Source: Sphingomonas tagetis (GTDB taxonomy: Bacteria > Pseudomonadota > Alphaproteobacteria > Sphingomonadales > Sphingomonadaceae). Taken from it: a stretch of DNA of 64,000 bases. The notes under the pieces are model-generated. The model was not told the DNA's origin, did not search any database, and was given only the letters and a program-made list of their open reading frames with translations. Position numbers and translations under genes: made by a program. Every line of letters begins with the position of its first letter. Within the stretch, counting starts at the first letter, position 1. Of the stretch, positions 61,643 to 64,000 are shown one piece after another. Where the stretch lies: NCBI RefSeq assembly GCF_024211275.1, contig NZ_JAMLDX010000019.1, positions 24,014 to 88,013 on the forward strand. Direction: 5' to 3'.

Positions 61643-61699
61643 CTGAATTTCCTGCCAAAAAGCGCGTGGCCGGCCGGATCAGCCGACCACGCAGGGGGA

Positions 61700-63874
61700 T
61701 CAGAACCGGTAGGACAGCGACGCGGTGAAGCTGCGCCCCGGGCCATACAACGCCAGCGCATAGCTCGCATAAGCGAGGCTGTTGTAGAACAGCTGGTTGG
61801 TCACGTTGCGGACGTTCACCGTCGCGCGCACTTTATCGACCAGATCGATGCCCGCCATCAGGTCGAGCACCGCATAGCTGTCCTGCCGCACGACCGGTGC
61901 GACGGCGAAGCCATAGGCGTCGGCCGGCACGGCAAGATCGCTCTGCCAGCGCAGCTGCGCACCGATCGAGGCATTGTTCAATTGCGGCATGTTGTAGGTG
62001 GTCGACGCCTTGAACGTCTGCCGCGGGATGTGCAGCTGGGTATTCGTGCCGAGTGTGTTGGTGATCTTGAACTTGGTATAGCCACCGCTCAGCGACCAGT
62101 TCGGTGTGATCTTGCCAGCGACCTCGAACTCGAAACCTTCGGAGATCGTGTCCTCCGGCTCATAGTAGAAGAACACGTCGCCGCCCGTCCCGGTCTGCAC
62201 GCCGGCGAAGTTGGCGAGGCCGTTCTGTTCGGTGCGGAAGATCGCGGCGCTGGCATAGAAGCGCTTGTCGAACAGGTTGAGCTTGATCCCGCCTTCCATG
62301 TTGATGCCCTGCACCGGGGCGAGCTGGCGGCGGTTGATGTCGGACTGGGTCTGCGGGCTGAAGATCGTGGTGTAGCTGGCATATGCCGTCAGGAACGACG
62401 TCACATCCGCCAGCACGCCGACATAGGGGTTGAGCTTGCTGACGTCAGTGTCGCGCACTTCGCCGTAATAGATGCCGTTGCTCTGATATTTCGCCCAGCT
62501 CGCGCCAGCGATCACCTTCAGGAAATCGGCGATGTTGATTTGGGACGCGGCGTAGAGCCGGGTGAGCTTGTCGGTCTGATCGTGCTGGATGCCGGGCGCG
62601 GCATAGACGGGCTCGGGCACGTCGAACGGATCGGGCACGTTGAAGTTGGGATAGTGGACATAGCCGGGAATGCCCGGCTGGATCGGGCTGATCGCGCGGC
62701 CCTGATAGGTCTCCTGCCGGCTATGGCCATAGGAGGCGCCGAAGGTCAGCTGGTGGTCGCGTCCGAACAGATTGACCTTTCCGGTCGCATAGAGATCGCC
62801 CAGCCAGCGGCGGTTGGTGCTCGAAAATTGCGAGGAATCGCCGGCATAGCCGAGGCCGGTGACGCGGTCGGGCAGACCATACTGATAGTCGATCTGGAAC
62901 TCGTCGGCATAATGGCGATAGGTGACGATGCCCTTCACCGTCCAGCTGCCGATCGCATAAGCGAGCTCGCCATAAGCCTGCTGCTCAGTGATGTCCCAAT
63001 AGGACCAGGGCGGCGCCGGATTGGCAGAACGATCATAGGGAATGAAGCTGCCGTCCGAATAGAGCAGCACGAGGCTGGCCCAGGTCGCCGCGGTCGCGTC
63101 GTTGCGCTGGCGGTGATAGCCGGCGGTCAGCGTCAGGTCAGGGGTGAGCTTGCCCGCGACGACGAGGCCATAGACCTCGCGGTTGACATGATATTTGTCG
63201 AGATAGCTGTCGGTCTCTTCATGCGCGAGCAGCGCGCGCACCGCCCAATTCTCGCCGATCGGGACCGACACGTCGCCTTCGAGCCGCCACTTGTTCCACG
63301 ATCCGGCATAGGCGCCGACATTGACATGCGTGGCGTCGAAAATCGGACGCTTGCGGATGTAATTGACTGTCGCGGACGGGTTACCGACGCCGGTGGTCAG
63401 ACCGTTGGCGCCGCGGATGATGTCGATCCGTTCGTACAGGAAGCTGTCGGTGTCGCCATAGAAGGTGTTCTCGATCAGCGGCAGGCCGATCCCGTCGATC
63501 TGGAAATTGGTCACGTCGAAGCCGCGCGCGCTGAAGGTCGCGCGGTCGGTCTCGACGCGTTCGACGCTGACGCCGACGACCTGGTCGAGCAGGTCCTTGA
63601 TGTTGGTCAGCGCGTAATCCTGAATGCGCTGCTGGTCGATGATCGTCACCGACTGCGGCGTCTCCATGAAGGTCAGCGGCAGGCCGGTCGAGGTCGTAAC
63701 CGGCGCGTTGACGCCCGTGACGACGATGGTCTGGTCATCCGGCTGAGGCTCATCCTGCGCCAGGGCGGGCGCGACGGTAACGGTGGTCAGCGCCAGCACG
63801 GATGCGGTCGCCAGCGAACGCAGTGAAAACTTGCGGCGCCTGTTTACGGTTGGATCGAGAATATCATTGCGCAT
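61700..63874 (-). CDS. TonB-dependent siderophore-type receptor of the FAD-enzyme operon
   Basis: 724 residues: signal peptide (LATASVLALTTVTVAPALAQ), TonB box DDQTIVVTGVN, plug domain with METPQSVTIIDQQRIQDYAL, TNIKDLLDQVVGVSVERVET, FSARGFDVTNFQIDGIGLPL and DIIRGANGLTTGVGNPSATV, and a terminal aromatic residue (ASLSYRF). The plug is FhuE-like. The ATG at 63874 has only a weak site upstream (GGACTCTAAG), and an IS element ends about 4 bp before the start codon, so native control may have been lost. It heads the run of envelope oxidation genes. Confidence 0.88.
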   Translation of the reverse strand: MRNDILDPTVNRRRKFSLRSLATASVLALTTVTVAPALAQDEPQPDDQTIVVTGVNAPVTTSTGLPLTFMETPQSVTIIDQQRIQDYALTNIKDLLDQVVGVSVERVETDRATFSARGFDVTNFQIDGIGLPLIENTFYGDTDSFLYERIDIIRGANGLTTGVGNPSATVNYIRKRPIFDATHVNVGAYAGSWNKWRLEGDVSVPIGENWAVRALLAHEETDSYLDKYHVNREVYGLVVAGKLTPDLTLTAGYHRQRNDATAATWASLVLLYSDGSFIPYDRSANPAPPWSYWDITEQQAYGELAYAIGSWTVKGIVTYRHYADEFQIDYQYGLPDRVTGLGYAGDSSQFSSTNRRWLGDLYATGKVNLFGRDHQLTFGASYGHSRQETYQGRAISPIQPGIPGYVHYPNFNVPDPFDVPEPVYAAPGIQHDQTDKLTRLYAASQINIADFLKVIAGASWAKYQSNGIYYGEVRDTDVSKLNPYVGVLADVTSFLTAYASYTTIFSPQTQSDINRRQLAPVQGINMEGGIKLNLFDKRFYASAAIFRTEQNGLANFAGVQTGTGGDVFFYYEPEDTISEGFEFEVAGKITPNWSLSGGYTKFKITNTLGTNTQLHIPRQTFKASTTYNMPQLNNASIGAQLRWQSDLAVPADAYGFAVAPVVRQDSYAVLDLMAGIDLVDKVRATVNVRNVTNQLFYNSLAYASYALALYGPGRSFTASLSYRF

Positions 63875-63878
63875 CTTA

Positions 63879-64000
63879 GAGTCCGTTTGAGAATGCTTAC
63901 GGATGAACGATGCGGCGGAGCATGAGGCTGCCGAGGGCGACGTGGATCATGGCTTCGGAGACGTCGAGGCGTTTTTCGTAGTCGCGCACGAGGCGCTTCC
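63879..64000 (-). mobile_element. IS5-family element, right end, cut by the window edge
   Basis: The element's end appears to be GAGTCCGTTTGAGAATGC at 63879-63896, ahead of the transposase stop. TTA (63876-63878), a TNA site as used by some IS5-family elements, separates it from the receptor's ATG. The other end is outside the window, so the target-site duplication cannot be confirmed. Confidence 0.65.
63897..64000 (-). CDS. IS5-family transposase, C-terminal fragment in the window
   Basis: The minus strand reads KRLVRDYEKRLDVSEAMIHV and then ALGSLMLRRIVHP before TAA at 63899-63897. The RDYExRxDVSEAMIHVAxGxLxLRR ending is that of a common IS5-family transposase in sphingomonads. Only the last 33 residues are in the window; whether the rest is intact cannot be judged. 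Confidence 0.8.
   Translation of the reverse strand, partial: KRLVRDYEKRLDVSEAMIHVALGSLMLRRIVHP

Noticed and set aside
61982..63826. A 614-codon plus-strand open frame opposite the last TonB receptor.
   Set aside because: The receptor on the minus strand has full signal peptide, plug and barrel patterns; the plus frame has none.
1..64000. tRNA, rRNA and CRISPR arrays.
   Set aside because: No cloverleaf-like sequences, ribosomal RNA stretches or regularly spaced repeats were seen on reading, though without a dedicated scan a tRNA could be missed.

Overview
The window looks like chromosomal DNA from a Sphingomonas-type alphaproteobacterium (Sphingomonadaceae). The reasons are high GC content, five large TonB-dependent outer-membrane receptors, a MucR-type regulator, small protein families typical of sphingomonads (DUF3606, DUF6894-like, DUF1206, DUF4239), GGAAC-N16-CGTT promoters of the alphaproteobacterial general stress sigma factor (EcfG), and an IS5-type transposase end. 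I saw no rRNA, tRNA or CRISPR array.

Layout. 0-3.8 kb: a truncated unknown gene, an NTF2-like protein, a MucR regulator, small unknown proteins and a frameshifted DUF4239 membrane protein. 3.97-8.7 kb: a secreted pectate lyase and a very large TonB receptor with a CCGG-centred palindrome in front, probably a pectin-scavenging pair. 9.2-37.5 kb: a stress and housekeeping region full of small proteins. It holds a PilZ protein, an M48 lipoprotein protease, a Na+/H+-type antiporter, an MHYT-GAF-PAS hybrid histidine kinase, an isochorismatase-like hydrolase, hemerythrin, an Hsp20 with a ROSE-like leader, a Crp/Fnr regulator, a tightly packed stress-gene set (27.3-28.4 kb), a three-gene glycan set (unknown barrel protein, SDR, GH130), an APP1 phosphatase, a carboxylesterase and DNA polymerase IV. 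The same region carries decayed copies of genes that are intact elsewhere in the window (DUF1206, DUF3606, a 59-residue family), plus broken thioredoxin and strawberry-notch fragments.

37.5-42.4 kb: a complete malonate-use cluster. Malonyl-CoA synthetase and malonyl-CoA decarboxylase face a GntR regulator (MatR) and a MatC carrier across a control region with two TGTATACCG sites 31 bp apart. 42.5-44.8 kb: a siderophore-type TonB receptor with its own terminator. 45.3-55.8 kb: a divergent catabolic cluster. A TetR regulator and acyl-CoA ligase face a six-gene run of TonB receptor, SDR, type-B carboxylesterase, SCP2-type thiolase, SDR and MFS/GPH carrier. Two inverted copies of a 16-bp palindrome lie in the gap, one near each start codon. 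The gene content fits import of an ester-bearing compound, hydrolysis, CoA activation, oxidation and thiolytic cleavage; the substrate is unknown.

55.9-64 kb: serine acetyltransferase, a small helix-turn-helix-like protein, then a long minus-strand run. It encodes a TonB receptor, a small exported protein, a Tat-exported FAD enzyme resembling spermidine dehydrogenase, a membrane cytochrome b, a Tat-exported molybdopterin enzyme and a DUF2939 membrane protein. Most junctions overlap or nearly touch. An IS5-type element ends about 4 bp upstream of the receptor's start codon. This run is my best candidate for an undescribed system: a cell-envelope oxidation module coupled to receptor-mediated uptake.
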